From Nocardioides sp. SLBN-35 (GTDB lineage Bacteria > Actinomycetota > Actinomycetes > Propionibacteriales > Nocardioidaceae): a DNA stretch of 64,000 nucleotides. Location of the stretch: contig NZ_VFNU01000001.1 in the NCBI RefSeq assembly GCF_006715725.1, positions 5,084,001 to 5,148,000 of the forward strand, in the 5' to 3' direction. The notes beneath the pieces are model-generated. The model searched no databases. It was not told the origin of the DNA and saw nothing but the letters and a program-made list of their open reading frames with translations. Of this stretch, positions 8,778 to 17,088 are shown piece after piece (within the stretch, counting starts at the first letter, position 1; every line of letters begins with the position of its first letter). Made by a program: the position numbers and the translations under genes.

Positions 8778-9213
8778 GCAGGGTCCGCACCCGTTCGAGG
8801 ACGCGACGGGCGGCGTCGTACTCCTCGTCGCCGAGCTCAGCGCGGAACCGGCGGTCGAGATCGGTGATGTGGTCGAAGCCGGCCTGGGCGACCTCCTTGC
8901 CGTACGCCGTGTAGGTCACCAGCTTCGCGCGCCCGTCGGAGGGGTCCGGCACCATCTCGAGGATCCCGAGCCGGACCAGGTCGCGGACCGCCTCGCCCAT
9001 CGACTGCCGGGTGATCTCCGCACGGGCGGCCATGTCGGCGGCGCGGGCCCCCTCGGGCGGCAGGGTCGCGAACACCGCCGAGTGCGCGAGCGCGACCTCG
9101 GGGAAGCCGGCGCGGTGCGCGCTGGCGATCATGTCGGCCCGCAGCGCCCGGGCCGTCTTCTCCACGAGCGCGATCAACGGCTCGCGATCGGGGCGGTTCA
9201 GCTCTCTTGACAT
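8767..9213 (-). CDS. MarR-family transcriptional regulator
   Basis: 148 residues with a winged-helix MarR fold. The recognition region (about 60-90) has AARAEITRQSMGEAVRDLVRLGILE, cut here to its key features: a helix-turn-helix with Gln-Ser-Met in the recognition helix, followed by the wing DPSDGRAKLV. The ATG at 9213 lies directly against a pair of 15-bp direct repeats shared with the divergent gshA-like gene, so it probably represses itself and the thiol operon, with an unknown ligand. The 3' end overlaps the MFS gene by 11 bp on the opposite strand. Confidence 0.88.
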   Translation of the reverse strand: MSRELNRPDREPLIALVEKTARALRADMIASAHRAGFPEVALAHSAVFATLPPEGARAADMAARAEITRQSMGEAVRDLVRLGILEMVPDPSDGRAKLVTYTAYGKEVAQAGFDHITDLDRRFRAELGDEEYDAARRVLERVRTLLTP

Positions 9214-9263
9214 ATTGACAGGCTACCTTCCATTATTGACAGGCAGCCTTACTTTATCAGGAG
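9207..9263 (+). promoter_or_regulatory. Divergent promoter/operator between marR and the gshA-like gene
   Basis: Three TTGACA hexamers lie at 9207-9212, 9215-9220 and 9236-9241. The second and third start two copies of TTGACAGGC-NN-CCTT (9215-9229 and 9236-9250, 13 of 15 bases identical) with a 21-bp period, two helical turns, as expected for one protein face. Each copy also holds an AGG-N3-CCT inverted repeat. TTGACA at 9207 with CATTAT at 9231-9236 (18-bp spacer) is a possible promoter for the rightward operon. A Shine-Dalgarno-like CAGGAG (9258-9263) precedes the ATG at 9269. Confidence 0.65.
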
Positions 9264-9268
9264 ATGCC

Positions 9269-10243
9269 ATGGACGTACGAACCCTTCGGCCCGCCGTCGC
9301 CCGGCTGTTCCGACCGCAGCTCCCCGGCAGCACCCGCACGGTCCGGGTGGCGGTCGAGCAGGAGCTGTTCGCCATGGGCCTCTTCAGCGGCGCAAGCGTC
9401 GCGCCCGAGCGGGTCCGTGAGGCGAGCGCCGGTCGCTGGTACGCACCCTGGCTGAGCTTCGAGCCCGGCGGCCAGGTCGAGCTCAGCCTCCCGTCCGCAC
9501 CGTCGCCCGATGCCGCGGCCCGCCACCTCGTCGAGGTCACCGCCGCCCTCGGCCGCGACCTGCAGCCGCACTCGGTGGTGCTCGACGCCCGCCCCGTCCG
9601 CCGCTGTGACCCGGCCACGCCGCGCCACCTGCGCACCCCGCGGTACGACGCCATGGAGCACCACCTCGACACGATCGGCCCCGCCGGCCGCCGGATGATG
9701 CGCTCCACCGCCTCCACCCAGGCCTGCCTCGACTGGTGGCCGGGCGCCGCCGGGATCGAACAGTGGCGGGTGCTGCTGCTGGCCGGCCCGTTCCTCGCCG
9801 CCGCGACCGCGCGCAGCACCGGACCCGACGGCCGGCTCACCACCTGGCTCGCGGTCGACCCCGCGCGGACCGCCTTCGACGACCGGCTGCTCCACGGCGA
9901 CGACCCGGTCGCCGCCTACGCCTCCTTCGCCGCCGGCGCCACCGACTTCCTTGGAGCCTGCGCCGAGGCGCACCTCAGCACGCTGTTCCCGCCGGTCCGC
10001 CCGCGCGGGCGCTACCTCGAGGTCCGCTTCCCCGACGCCCGCCCTGCCCGCGAGGTCGGCGACCTGCTGCACGGCCTCGCCGCGCTCCTGTACGACGACG
10101 AGCGCCGGCGTGCGGCCCTCGCCTCCCTCTCGGGAGAGCGGGCCCGGCTGGCCGAGCACTGGGCAGACGCTGCGGCGGGCTGCTGCGACGCGGACCGCGG
10201 GCTCGCTCTCCTGACCGGCTCGCGCCGGAGGGTCGCGGCATGA
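9269..10243 (+). CDS. Glutamate-cysteine ligase family protein (EgtA/GCS2 type)
   Basis: A 324-residue protein with the fold signatures of the EgtA/GCS2 glutamate-cysteine ligases: VAVEQELF (28-35, metal-binding glutamates), FEPGGQVELS (64-73), an RYDAME segment, and MMRSTASTQACLD, matching the MM-TA-Q-LD pattern of EgtA. The ATG at 9269 has a good ribosome site. Its stop overlaps the start of the ATP-grasp gene (ATGA, 10240-10243). EgtA normally feeds ergothioneine synthesis, but no egtB, egtC or egtD is present here and the partner is GshB-like, so gamma-glutamylcysteine for glutathione is the better guess. It is shorter than EgtA (over 400 residues) and the substrate is unproven. Confidence 0.75.
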   Translation: MDVRTLRPAVARLFRPQLPGSTRTVRVAVEQELFAMGLFSGASVAPERVREASAGRWYAPWLSFEPGGQVELSLPSAPSPDAAARHLVEVTAALGRDLQPHSVVLDARPVRRCDPATPRHLRTPRYDAMEHHLDTIGPAGRRMMRSTASTQACLDWWPGAAGIEQWRVLLLAGPFLAAATARSTGPDGRLTTWLAVDPARTAFDDRLLHGDDPVAAYASFAAGATDFLGACAEAHLSTLFPPVRPRGRYLEVRFPDARPAREVGDLLHGLAALLYDDERRRAALASLSGERARLAEHWADAAAGCCDADRGLALLTGSRRRVAA

Positions 10244-11229
10244 GCGTCCTGGTCGTGGCCGACCCGTGGGCCGGGCTGGACCCGGCGGTCGACTCGACCG
10301 TCGGGCTGGTCGCCGCGGCCCAGGACCTCGGCGTCGCCGTCCGGGTCTGCACGCCCGAGGACCTCACGGTGGTCGCGGGGCGCCTGCTGGCACGAGCCAC
10401 GCCGGTGACGCTCGGTCCGCGCGTCCGCGGCGACGACCACCGCTGGCTCGTCAGCACGCCGTGGTGCCACGTCGGGCTCCCGGATACCGTCGACGTGGCC
10501 GCGACGGTGCAGCTCGTGCTGCTGCGGATCGACCCGCCGGTCGACGCGCGGTACCTGCACACGACGTACCTCCTCGACCTGGTCGAGGCCGCCGGCACCC
10601 GGGTGGTCAACCACCCCGCGGGCGTGCGCGCGCTGCACGAGAAGCTGGTCGCGCTGCGCTTCCCCGAGCTCTGTCCACCGACGCTGGTGACCCCCGATCC
10701 CGCGCAGGTGCGCCGATTCGTGGTCGAGCACGGCGCGGCCGTCGTGAAGCCGGTCGACGGGTTCGGCGGCCTCGACGTGTGGCTGCTGCACGACGACGCG
10801 GCCGCGCGAGCGCTGGCCGAGTCGGCGACCGCCGGCGGCCGGCGGCACGTGATCGCGCAGGCCCACCTCAGCGCCGTCGCCGACGGCAACAAGCGGCTGT
10901 TCCTCGTCGACGGCGAGATCGTCGGCGCCGTCCTGCGTCACCTCGAGCCCGGCGACTTCCGGATCGGGCCGCCCTCCGCCCCTGCGAGCGTCGACGCCGC
11001 CGACCGGCGCATCGTCGCCGCCGTCGCTCCCCTGCTCGCCCGCCACGGCATCGCGACCGCCGGCCTCGACGTCATCGACGGCCGGCTGATCGAGGTCAAC
11101 GTGACCTGCCCCGGCGGCACGAGCAAGACCGACGCCCTGCTGGGCACCGACCTGGCCGGTGCGACCCTGCGCCGGCTCCTCCCGACCGTCCTCCCGACCG
11201 TCCTCCCGAGAGAAGAGGCCTTCGCATGA
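10240..11229 (+). CDS. Glutathione synthetase-like ATP-grasp ligase
   Basis: 329 residues with features of proteobacterial GshB in order: LLRIDPPVD (94-102), the counterpart of the GshB M-R-K-D-P-P-F-D motif; NHPAGVRALHEKL (124-136), like the N-P-x-x-L-R-x-x-N-E-K motif; the ATP-grasp lysine loop VVKPVDGFGG (168-177); and near the C terminus IEVNVTCPGG, like E-I-N-V-T-S-P-T-G. It would add glycine, or another amine, to a gamma-glutamyl thiol. It is coupled by ATGA overlaps to the ligase before it and the MAPEG gene after it. The last codons contain a 12-bp tandem repeat (about 11180-11212, giving LPTVLPTVLP). Confidence 0.8.
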   Translation: MSVLVVADPWAGLDPAVDSTVGLVAAAQDLGVAVRVCTPEDLTVVAGRLLARATPVTLGPRVRGDDHRWLVSTPWCHVGLPDTVDVAATVQLVLLRIDPPVDARYLHTTYLLDLVEAAGTRVVNHPAGVRALHEKLVALRFPELCPPTLVTPDPAQVRRFVVEHGAAVVKPVDGFGGLDVWLLHDDAAARALAESATAGGRRHVIAQAHLSAVADGNKRLFLVDGEIVGAVLRHLEPGDFRIGPPSAPASVDAADRRIVAAVAPLLARHGIATAGLDVIDGRLIEVNVTCPGGTSKTDALLGTDLAGATLRRLLPTVLPTVLPREEAFA

Positions 11230-11621
11230 GCACCATCGTGATCACCTGCATCGCCCTGATGGGCATGCTGCTGTTCGTCCTCGGCGCCAACGTCACCCGG
11301 CACCGGGCGATCCGCGGCGCGGACGGACCGCAGATGCCCACCGACCCGGCCGACCGGCTGCTCATCGCGCAGCGCGCGCACGGCAACGCGGCCGAGTACG
11401 TCCCGACGCTCGTCGTCCTCCTCGTCGTCTGCTCCACGCTGACCGCCGGCTGGTGGCTCGACGTGCTCGCCGTGGTCGCCACCGCGGCCCGCTTCGGGCA
11501 CGCCTTCGACATGCTCAGGTCGAGGACGCTGGCCGCGCACGGCCCGGTCCGCGACTCCGGGGCGATGTTCACCTACCTGTCCGGCATCGCGCTCGGGGTG
11601 ACGGCGCTCGTCGCGATGTGA
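11226..11621 (+). CDS. MAPEG family membrane protein
   Basis: 131 residues with four hydrophobic segments, the size and topology of MAPEG proteins (membrane-associated proteins in eicosanoid and glutathione metabolism). The RAHGNAAEYVP segment (about 49-59) after the first loop is the family signature R-A-x-x-N-x-x-E-x-x-P that contacts glutathione in characterised members. The start overlaps the stop of the ATP-grasp gene (11226-11229). Being the third gene of a glutathione-like operon, it is probably a membrane thiol S-transferase or peroxidase using the product of the first two genes. Confidence 0.85.
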   Translation: MSTIVITCIALMGMLLFVLGANVTRHRAIRGADGPQMPTDPADRLLIAQRAHGNAAEYVPTLVVLLVVCSTLTAGWWLDVLAVVATAARFGHAFDMLRSRTLAAHGPVRDSGAMFTYLSGIALGVTALVAM

Positions 11622-11681
11622 CCCGGATCCCCCGGAAGTCCTTCGACAGCCGGCCGGCGCCGGGCATAGGTTCTCCTCTCG

Positions 11682-12971
11682 ATGCCCAACCTCCTCTCGG
11701 ACCGGGTCACCCGCCTCGCTGGCCCCACTCCTCTCGTCCGCCGTCTGTCCGGCCAGTCCGTGCTCTCCGCCTTCGGCGACGGGGTGTTCCTCACCGGGAG
11801 CGCGGTGTTCTTCACCCAGATCGTCGGGCTGTCCGCGGCCCAGGTCGGCTTGGGCCTGTCCATCGCGGGCCTGGTGACCTTCCTGCTCGCCGTACCCCTG
11901 GGCAAGCTCTCCGACCGCTACGGCGCCAAGCGGGTCTGGGCGCTCGCCTCGCTGGTCGAGGCGCTGCTCTACCTGGCGTGGCTGGCCGTCGGTGGGCTGC
12001 TCACGTTCGTCGCGATGATGATCGTGTTGGAGAACGTCACGTCGGCGAGCCGGTCGGCGCGCAACGCCTACCGCTTCGACGTCTTCCCGCGCGAGGAGCG
12101 GGTGTCGTCCAACGCGTACTTCCGCGCCGCCCGCAACGTCGGCTACACCCTGGGCGCCCTGCTGGCCGGCATCGCGCTGGCCACCAACGACGACCACGTG
12201 ATCCGCGCCGTACCGCTCGCGACGGCCACCCTGCTCGTCCTCAACGCCGCCCTCGTCTCCCGGCTGCCCTCGGTCGCGCACCACGCCGAGGAGGCGCCGC
12301 TCGAGGAGGCCCTGGAGGCGGTGACCGACGGACGGGACGGCGACCGGCGCAGTGCGCTGCGCAACAAGGGGTACGTCGCGATGGCGGTCTGCGGCGGCAT
12401 CCTCGGCACCCACCAGGTGCTGCTCAACGTCGTCATCCCGCTGTGGCTCGTCGAGGAGACCGACGCGCCGCGGGTGCTGCTGGCCTGGCTGTTCGGCACC
12501 AACACGGTGATGGCGGTGCTGCTCCAGGTGGCGGCTGCCCGCGGCGTCACCACCGTCGCCGACTCGCTGCGCGCCCAGCGCCGGGGCGCGTTCTTCTTCG
12601 TCCTGTCCTGCGGGATCGTGCTGGTCACCCACGACACGGTCGGCTGGGTGACCATCGCGCTGGTCTGGATCGGGCACGTCACCGTCACCGGCGCCGAGCT
12701 GTTCCAGTCCGCCGGGGAGTGGGGCCTGCAGGCCGAGCTGTCCGACCCCGCGCGCCGCGGCGAGTACCAGGGCGTCTCCCAGCTCGGCTACACCCTCGGC
12801 ACGGTCTGGGCGCCGGCGGCGTACACCTTCCTCGCCATGGAGTGGGGCACCCCGGGATGGTTCGTGATCGCCGGGATCGTCCTCGTCGCGGCCGTCCTCA
12901 TCCACCCGGCAGCACGCGCCGCCGAGCGCCACCTGACCCGGCTGGACGACGCCGCGGCCGCGCCTGCTTGA
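11682..12971 (+). CDS. MFS transporter, paralogue of the gene at 7476
   Basis: A 429-residue MFS protein with about 12 hydrophobic segments and the motif-A-like loop GKLSDRYGAKRVW. It shares long near-identical stretches with the protein at 7476-8777, notably LLNVVIPLWLVEETDAP and LLAWLFGTNTVM, in the same position. The DNA of that part is also very similar, which indicates duplication within this lineage. The substrate is unknown. It starts 60 bp after the MAPEG gene and ends 10 bp before menA, so it may be read with either. Confidence 0.88.
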   Translation: MPNLLSDRVTRLAGPTPLVRRLSGQSVLSAFGDGVFLTGSAVFFTQIVGLSAAQVGLGLSIAGLVTFLLAVPLGKLSDRYGAKRVWALASLVEALLYLAWLAVGGLLTFVAMMIVLENVTSASRSARNAYRFDVFPREERVSSNAYFRAARNVGYTLGALLAGIALATNDDHVIRAVPLATATLLVLNAALVSRLPSVAHHAEEAPLEEALEAVTDGRDGDRRSALRNKGYVAMAVCGGILGTHQVLLNVVIPLWLVEETDAPRVLLAWLFGTNTVMAVLLQVAAARGVTTVADSLRAQRRGAFFFVLSCGIVLVTHDTVGWVTIALVWIGHVTVTGAELFQSAGEWGLQAELSDPARRGEYQGVSQLGYTLGTVWAPAAYTFLAMEWGTPGWFVIAGIVLVAAVLIHPAARAAERHLTRLDDAAAAPA

Positions 12972-12981
12972 ATCGACGGCT

Positions 12982-13863
12982 ATGGCCACTGCAGCGCACT
13001 GGATCGCGGGCGCCCGCGTCCGCACCCTCCCGGCGGCGGTCGCGCCGGTCGTCGTCGGCACCGCCGTCGCCGTGTACGACGACCGCGGGGTCTGGTGGAA
13101 GGCGCTGCTCGCCGCCGTGGTGAGCCTGGCCCTCCAGGTCGGCGTCAACTACGCCAACGACTACTCCGACGGCATCCGTGGCACCGACGACGAGCGGGTC
13201 GGCCCGCTGCGCCTGGTCGGCTCCGGGCTCGCCAGCCCCGGCGCGGTGAAGCGCGCCGCCTTCGGCTCCTTCGGCGTCGCCGGCGTCGCCGGCCTGGTCC
13301 TGGCGGCGACCACCTCGTGGTGGCTGGTCCTCGTCGGGGCGCTCTGCGTGCTCGCCGCCTGGTACTACACCGGTGGCAAGAAGCCCTACGGCTACCTCGG
13401 GCTCGGGGAGGTCATGGTGTTCGTGTTCTTCGGCCTGGTCGCCGTCGTCGGCACCACCTGGGTGCAGACCGAGCGCTGGGGCGCCAGCGGCTGGGCCGCC
13501 CTCGCCGCCGGCACCGGTGTCGGCGCGCTGGCCTGCGCGATCCTGGTCGCCAACAACCTGCGCGACATCCCCACCGACAGGGTCGCCGGCAAGATGACAC
13601 TGGCCGTGCGGCTCGGCGACCGTCGTACCCGGGGCTTCTACGCCGTCCTCGTCGGCCTGTCCGCCGCCGCCGTCGTCGTGCTCGCGGCCCTCACCACCTG
13701 GTGGGCACTGCTCGGCCTGGGCTTCCTGCTGCCCGCCGTGGCGGCGGCACGGATCGTCCTCGGCGGCGCCCAGGGCCCGGCGCTGATCCCGGTGCTGCAG
13801 AAGACCGGGGTGGCCGAGCTGGTCTGGGCCGTGCTGGCCGGCGTCGGCCTGGTCGTGGGCTGA
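12982..13863 (+). CDS. menA: 1,4-dihydroxy-2-naphthoate polyprenyltransferase
   Basis: A 293-residue integral membrane UbiA-superfamily prenyltransferase that joins the polyprenyl chain to DHNA, just before the MenG step. The first Asp-rich motif is NYANDYSDGIRGTDD (about 54-68) and the second DIPTDRVAGKMTLAVRLG (about 195-212); these bind the prenyl diphosphate through magnesium. About eight to nine hydrophobic helices are visible. The ATG at 12982 is 10 bp after the MFS stop. It is transcribed opposite to menE-menC-menD. Confidence 0.94.
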   Translation: MATAAHWIAGARVRTLPAAVAPVVVGTAVAVYDDRGVWWKALLAAVVSLALQVGVNYANDYSDGIRGTDDERVGPLRLVGSGLASPGAVKRAAFGSFGVAGVAGLVLAATTSWWLVLVGALCVLAAWYYTGGKKPYGYLGLGEVMVFVFFGLVAVVGTTWVQTERWGASGWAALAAGTGVGALACAILVANNLRDIPTDRVAGKMTLAVRLGDRRTRGFYAVLVGLSAAAVVVLAALTTWWALLGLGFLLPAVAAARIVLGGAQGPALIPVLQKTGVAELVWAVLAGVGLVVG

Positions 13864-13872
13864 GGCTTCGCC

Positions 13873-14136
13873 TCAGTCCTCCGTGTCCTCCTTGGACCGC
13901 ATCTCCTCGTACTTCTCGGTGATCCGGCCCGCGCGGTTCTCGACCTTCACCGCGAACGCCGAGCGCTGCCGCTCGAGCAGGACGTACGACGCGACGCCGC
14001 TGACCAGGAAGGCGATCACGATGACCCACAGCACGTTGACGGTGTCGGCGACGAGCAGCCACACGCCGCCCACCACGCAGAACGCGCCGATGAACAGGCC
14101 CGCGCGCAGGGCCGTGTAGATCCAGAACTCCTTCAC
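13873..14136 (-). CDS. DUF4229 small membrane protein
   Basis: 87 residues: two transmembrane helices (about 8-28 and 34-52) and a charged, cytosolic C-terminal tail rich in Glu, Lys and Arg. This layout and the opening KEFWIYTALRAGLFIG fit DUF4229, common next to menA and cytochrome c genes in actinobacteria. Function unknown. It converges on menA with only 9 bp between the stops. Confidence 0.82.
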   Translation of the reverse strand: MKEFWIYTALRAGLFIGAFCVVGGVWLLVADTVNVLWVIVIAFLVSGVASYVLLERQRSAFAVKVENRAGRITEKYEEMRSKEDTED

Positions 14137-14218
14137 CTGTCCAGCCTAGGCCGGAGAAGCGCGGAGAAGGTCATCGGGAGGGGGAACGATCTCACCGCCC
14201 AGGTCCTACTCTGGAGAC

Positions 14219-14458
14219 GTGAAGCTGTTGCTCGTCGTCCTCGTCTTCGCGGCCGTGACCTACCTCGCGGTCCGCTGGCTGCAGGAGCACGGCGACGGCG
14301 ACCAGCCGGCGCGTCGTCGGACGCCGAAGCCGCACCCGCCCACCCGTCCGGTCGCCCCTGACGACGACGAGGGCTTCCTGCGCGACCTCGAGTGGCGTCG
14401 CCGCCAGCGGGAGCGACACCGCGACACACCGCAGCCGCCGGACTCACCCGACGCCTGA
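14219..14458 (+). CDS. Small hypothetical protein with N-terminal membrane helix
   Basis: 79 residues from a GTG at 14219: one hydrophobic helix (about 2-18), a Pro/Arg-rich linker, then an acidic patch (DDDEGF) and a basic Arg-rich tail. No domain recognised. It diverges from the DUF4229 gene and converges on ccsB, with a hairpin between them. Codon use fits the strand; it may be a minor membrane-anchored accessory of the cytochrome c cluster, which is speculation. Confidence 0.6.
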   Translation: MKLLLVVLVFAAVTYLAVRWLQEHGDGDQPARRRTPKPHPPTRPVAPDDDEGFLRDLEWRRRQRERHRDTPQPPDSPDA

Positions 14459-14476
14459 GTCGGCCGGCCTCCGGTT

Positions 14477-14529
14477 CAACTACCGAATTCGTCCCCGGAA
14501 CGGCAGTTCGGCGACAAGTCCGGTAGTTG
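14477..14529. terminator. Inverted repeat at the 3' end of ccsB
   Basis: CAACTACCG (14477-14485) pairs perfectly with CGGTAGTTG (14521-14529), and the inner sequences continue to pair imperfectly. The ccsB stop codon (14480-14482) lies inside the left arm and the right arm is within the ccsB coding end. It sits between convergent genes, so it may stop transcription from both sides, although no T-run follows. Confidence 0.5.
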
Positions 14530-15505
14530 CGTCGACAACACGCTCGGCCGCGTAGGAGTGCTGGCTCGTGGTCGAGAAGTAGTTGATCCCGATGAAGTTG
14601 AACCACAGCGTCGCGACGCCGAGCAGCGCGAGCAGGGCGGCCTTGCGGCCCTTCCAGCCGGCGGTGGCACGGGCGTGGAGGTAGCCGGCGTACACGACCC
14701 AGGTGATGAACGCCCACACCTCCTTGGGGTCCCAGTTCCAGTAGCGCGACCAGGCCTCGTGCGCCCAGATCGGGCCGGTGATCAGGACCGCGAAGGTCCA
14801 CACCGGGAACGCGAAGGCGTGCACCCGGTAGGCGAGGCGGTCGAGGGCGTCGAGCTGGGGGACCCGCCCGATCCATCGGCTCAGCGGCCGCTCGGTCGCG
14901 GCGGCGCGGCGCTCGGCGCGCATCCGGACGAGGTACATGGCCGACGCGATGCCGCCGAGGGTGAAGGCGCCGGTCGCGGTGATCGCGGACACCACGTGGA
15001 TCACGAGCCACGGCGAGTTCAGCGCCTCGGTGAGCGGCGCGACGGCGTCGTAGAGCCAGATCACGGCCAGCATGAGGGTGGCGACGACGAAGCCGACGAC
15101 GAGCGGGCCCATCCAGCCGAGGGCGAACTTCTTGTAGAGCACGACGTACAGCAGCGCCACGACGAACGTGCCGGAGAGCGTGAACTCGTACATGTTGCCC
15201 CAGGGCACCCGGTTCGGGTCCGCGGCCATGCCGCGGCCGACCAGGGCCACGAAGTGGGCGGCGCAGGCGATCGAGGTGAGCAGGATGCCGAGCCGGCCGA
15301 GGAACGCCGTCCGCGCGCCCTCGGGCTCGGGCTCCGCCGCCGTCGGCGCGTCCGCCGCGGCGCCGGCGCCCACCAGCTCACGGTCGGCCGCCGGCTGACG
15401 CAGCGAGGCCCATTCGGCCAGATAGACCACCAGGGCCAGGAAGTAGACGACGCCGGCCGTCGCGACGGCCTGGTTGCTCAGAGTCTCCCACGCGGTGTTG
15501 CTCAT
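14480..15505 (-). CDS. ccsB: System II cytochrome c biogenesis protein CcsB/CcsA
   Basis: A 341-residue membrane protein of the CcsA/ResC family, the haem-handling subunit that with ResB attaches haem to apocytochromes c outside the membrane. About eight hydrophobic segments are visible. WGNMYEF (with a haem-contacting context), the conserved His of LVIHVVSA and the tryptophan-rich motif SRYWNWDPKEVWAFITW are present. The start overlaps the resB stop (ATGA, 15502-15505). It is the last gene of the unit resA-ccdA-resB-ccsB. The end of the frame runs through a hairpin. Confidence 0.93.
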   Translation of the reverse strand: MSNTAWETLSNQAVATAGVVYFLALVVYLAEWASLRQPAADRELVGAGAAADAPTAAEPEPEGARTAFLGRLGILLTSIACAAHFVALVGRGMAADPNRVPWGNMYEFTLSGTFVVALLYVVLYKKFALGWMGPLVVGFVVATLMLAVIWLYDAVAPLTEALNSPWLVIHVVSAITATGAFTLGGIASAMYLVRMRAERRAAATERPLSRWIGRVPQLDALDRLAYRVHAFAFPVWTFAVLITGPIWAHEAWSRYWNWDPKEVWAFITWVVYAGYLHARATAGWKGRKAALLALLGVATLWFNFIGINYFSTTSQHSYAAERVVDATTGLVAELPFRGRIR

Positions 15506-17088
15506 GACTGCCTCACGTTCTCGGGTTCGTCCCGCAGCTTGTCGAGTACGGCGGCGAGGACCTCGTCCATCTCACCATTTCCGGATCTGTCGAGGACCGC
15601 CACCTCGACCCGGGTGCCGCTGCCGTCCCCATCAGCACCGACGGGCACCGCCCGCACCCACACCCGGCGCGGCCGGATGAAGAGCGAGCAGCACAGGCCG
15701 ATGAGGGCGAGGATCACGCCGGTCAGCGCGATCCCCTTGCCGGGCGTCTGGCTGATCTGCACCCGGATCCACGGGTCCACCCGGTCGAAGGTCACCGAGC
15801 CGAGCCCGTCGGGCAGCTCGACGGAGTCACCCGGCTGCAGGTCGACGCGCAGCGGCTTGCCGTCGGCCTTCTTCAGCTGGGTCGCCTTGGCCTTGTCGAG
15901 GACGTAGACCGACTGCGAGCGACCGTCGTCGAGCCCGAGGTCGCCGGTGTAGGCGAGCATCGACAGCGTCGGGTTGAGGTCGTCGCCGAAGACGGTGACG
16001 GGATTGCCGTCCTTCATCTCGAAGCTGGGGAAGAACAGGCCGTCGAGCCCGATCTGGCCCGGCTTCGCGGTCGGGCACTTCACGACGCCGTACGACAAGA
16101 AGCTGGCGTCTCGTGGCAGGAAGACCGTCGGCCCGGTGCACACGACCTGGCCGGTGCCGTCGCGGACCGTGATGACCGGCGCGTAGCCGTGCCCGATCAG
16201 GAAGACGTCGGTGCCGTCGATCTCGAGCGGGTGGTTGACCTTGAGGTCGTACTTCTTCGGCTCGCCGTCGCCGACGCGGTAGGTCAGCCCGGCCTGGAAC
16301 TTGCGGGCCTGGCCGAAGCGCGGGCCCTCCTTGAGCCAGTCGACGGAGAACTTGTCGACGCTGAACCGGAAGTTCTCCATCTGGCTCTGCCGGAACAGGC
16401 CACCGGGCTTGAAGTCGTCGTACTGCGTGAGGTTGTTGCTGAAGGTGGTGCCCTGCACCAGGATCACGCCGCCCTGGTAGCCCCACAGGCCACCCATCGC
16501 GACGCCGGCGAGCACGATCAGCAGGGACAGGTGGAAGACCAGGTTGCCGGCCTCGCGGACGTAGCCCCGCTCGGCGGCCACGAAGTCGTCGCCCTCGCCG
16601 GCCTTGCGGATCCGGTGGCGGCGGCCGAGCACCCGGCGGGCCCGGGCCAGCACCTCGTCGGGCTCCTGCTCGGTGTCGTACGACGCCTGGACCGGCATGC
16701 GGGTCAGGTGGCGCGGTGCCGCGGGCGGCTGGGCGCGCAGGGCCCGGTAGTAGACGAACAGGCGCGGGATGATGCAGCCGACCAGGGACAGCACGAGCAG
16801 CAGGTAGACCGCCGAGAACCACGGCGAGCTGTAGACCGAGAACAGGTCGAGCTTCTCGTAGACCGGCGTCAGCTTCGGGTGCTCGTCCTTCCAACGGGTC
16901 ACGGCGAGCGAGTCGACGTCGGCCTGCGGGATCACCGAGCCGGGGATGGCGGCCAGCGCGAGCAGCAGGAGCAGCATCAGCGCGGTGCGCATCGAGGTGA
17001 TCTGGCGCCACGTCCACCGGCCGAGCTCGCGCGCCGTCAGCTCTCCGGACCGGCGCCCGTCGGCACGACGCTCGTCGGGGCCGCTCAT
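15502..17088 (-). CDS. resB: System II cytochrome c biogenesis protein ResB
   Basis: A 528-residue ResB/Ccs1 protein, partner of CcsB. Three transmembrane segments lie in the first 215 residues (the second in YSSPWFSAVYLLLVLSLVGC), then a large extracytoplasmic domain and a final helix (IALTGVILALIGLCCSLF, near 475) before a cytosolic tail. It contains FHLSLL within the third helix, where the conserved His sits. The ATG at 17088 overlaps the ccdA stop. A longer open frame upstream overlaps ccdA completely and is not used. Confidence 0.93.
   Translation of the reverse strand: MSGPDERRADGRRSGELTARELGRWTWRQITSMRTALMLLLLLALAAIPGSVIPQADVDSLAVTRWKDEHPKLTPVYEKLDLFSVYSSPWFSAVYLLLVLSLVGCIIPRLFVYYRALRAQPPAAPRHLTRMPVQASYDTEQEPDEVLARARRVLGRRHRIRKAGEGDDFVAAERGYVREAGNLVFHLSLLIVLAGVAMGGLWGYQGGVILVQGTTFSNNLTQYDDFKPGGLFRQSQMENFRFSVDKFSVDWLKEGPRFGQARKFQAGLTYRVGDGEPKKYDLKVNHPLEIDGTDVFLIGHGYAPVITVRDGTGQVVCTGPTVFLPRDASFLSYGVVKCPTAKPGQIGLDGLFFPSFEMKDGNPVTVFGDDLNPTLSMLAYTGDLGLDDGRSQSVYVLDKAKATQLKKADGKPLRVDLQPGDSVELPDGLGSVTFDRVDPWIRVQISQTPGKGIALTGVILALIGLCCSLFIRPRRVWVRAVPVGADGDGSGTRVEVAVLDRSGNGEMDEVLAAVLDKLRDEPENVRQS

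Noticed and set aside
11180..11212. Short tandem repeat as a possible frameshift or phase-variation site
   Set aside because: The 12-bp unit keeps the reading frame and occurs only 2-3 times; it just lengthens the C terminus of the ATP-grasp protein.
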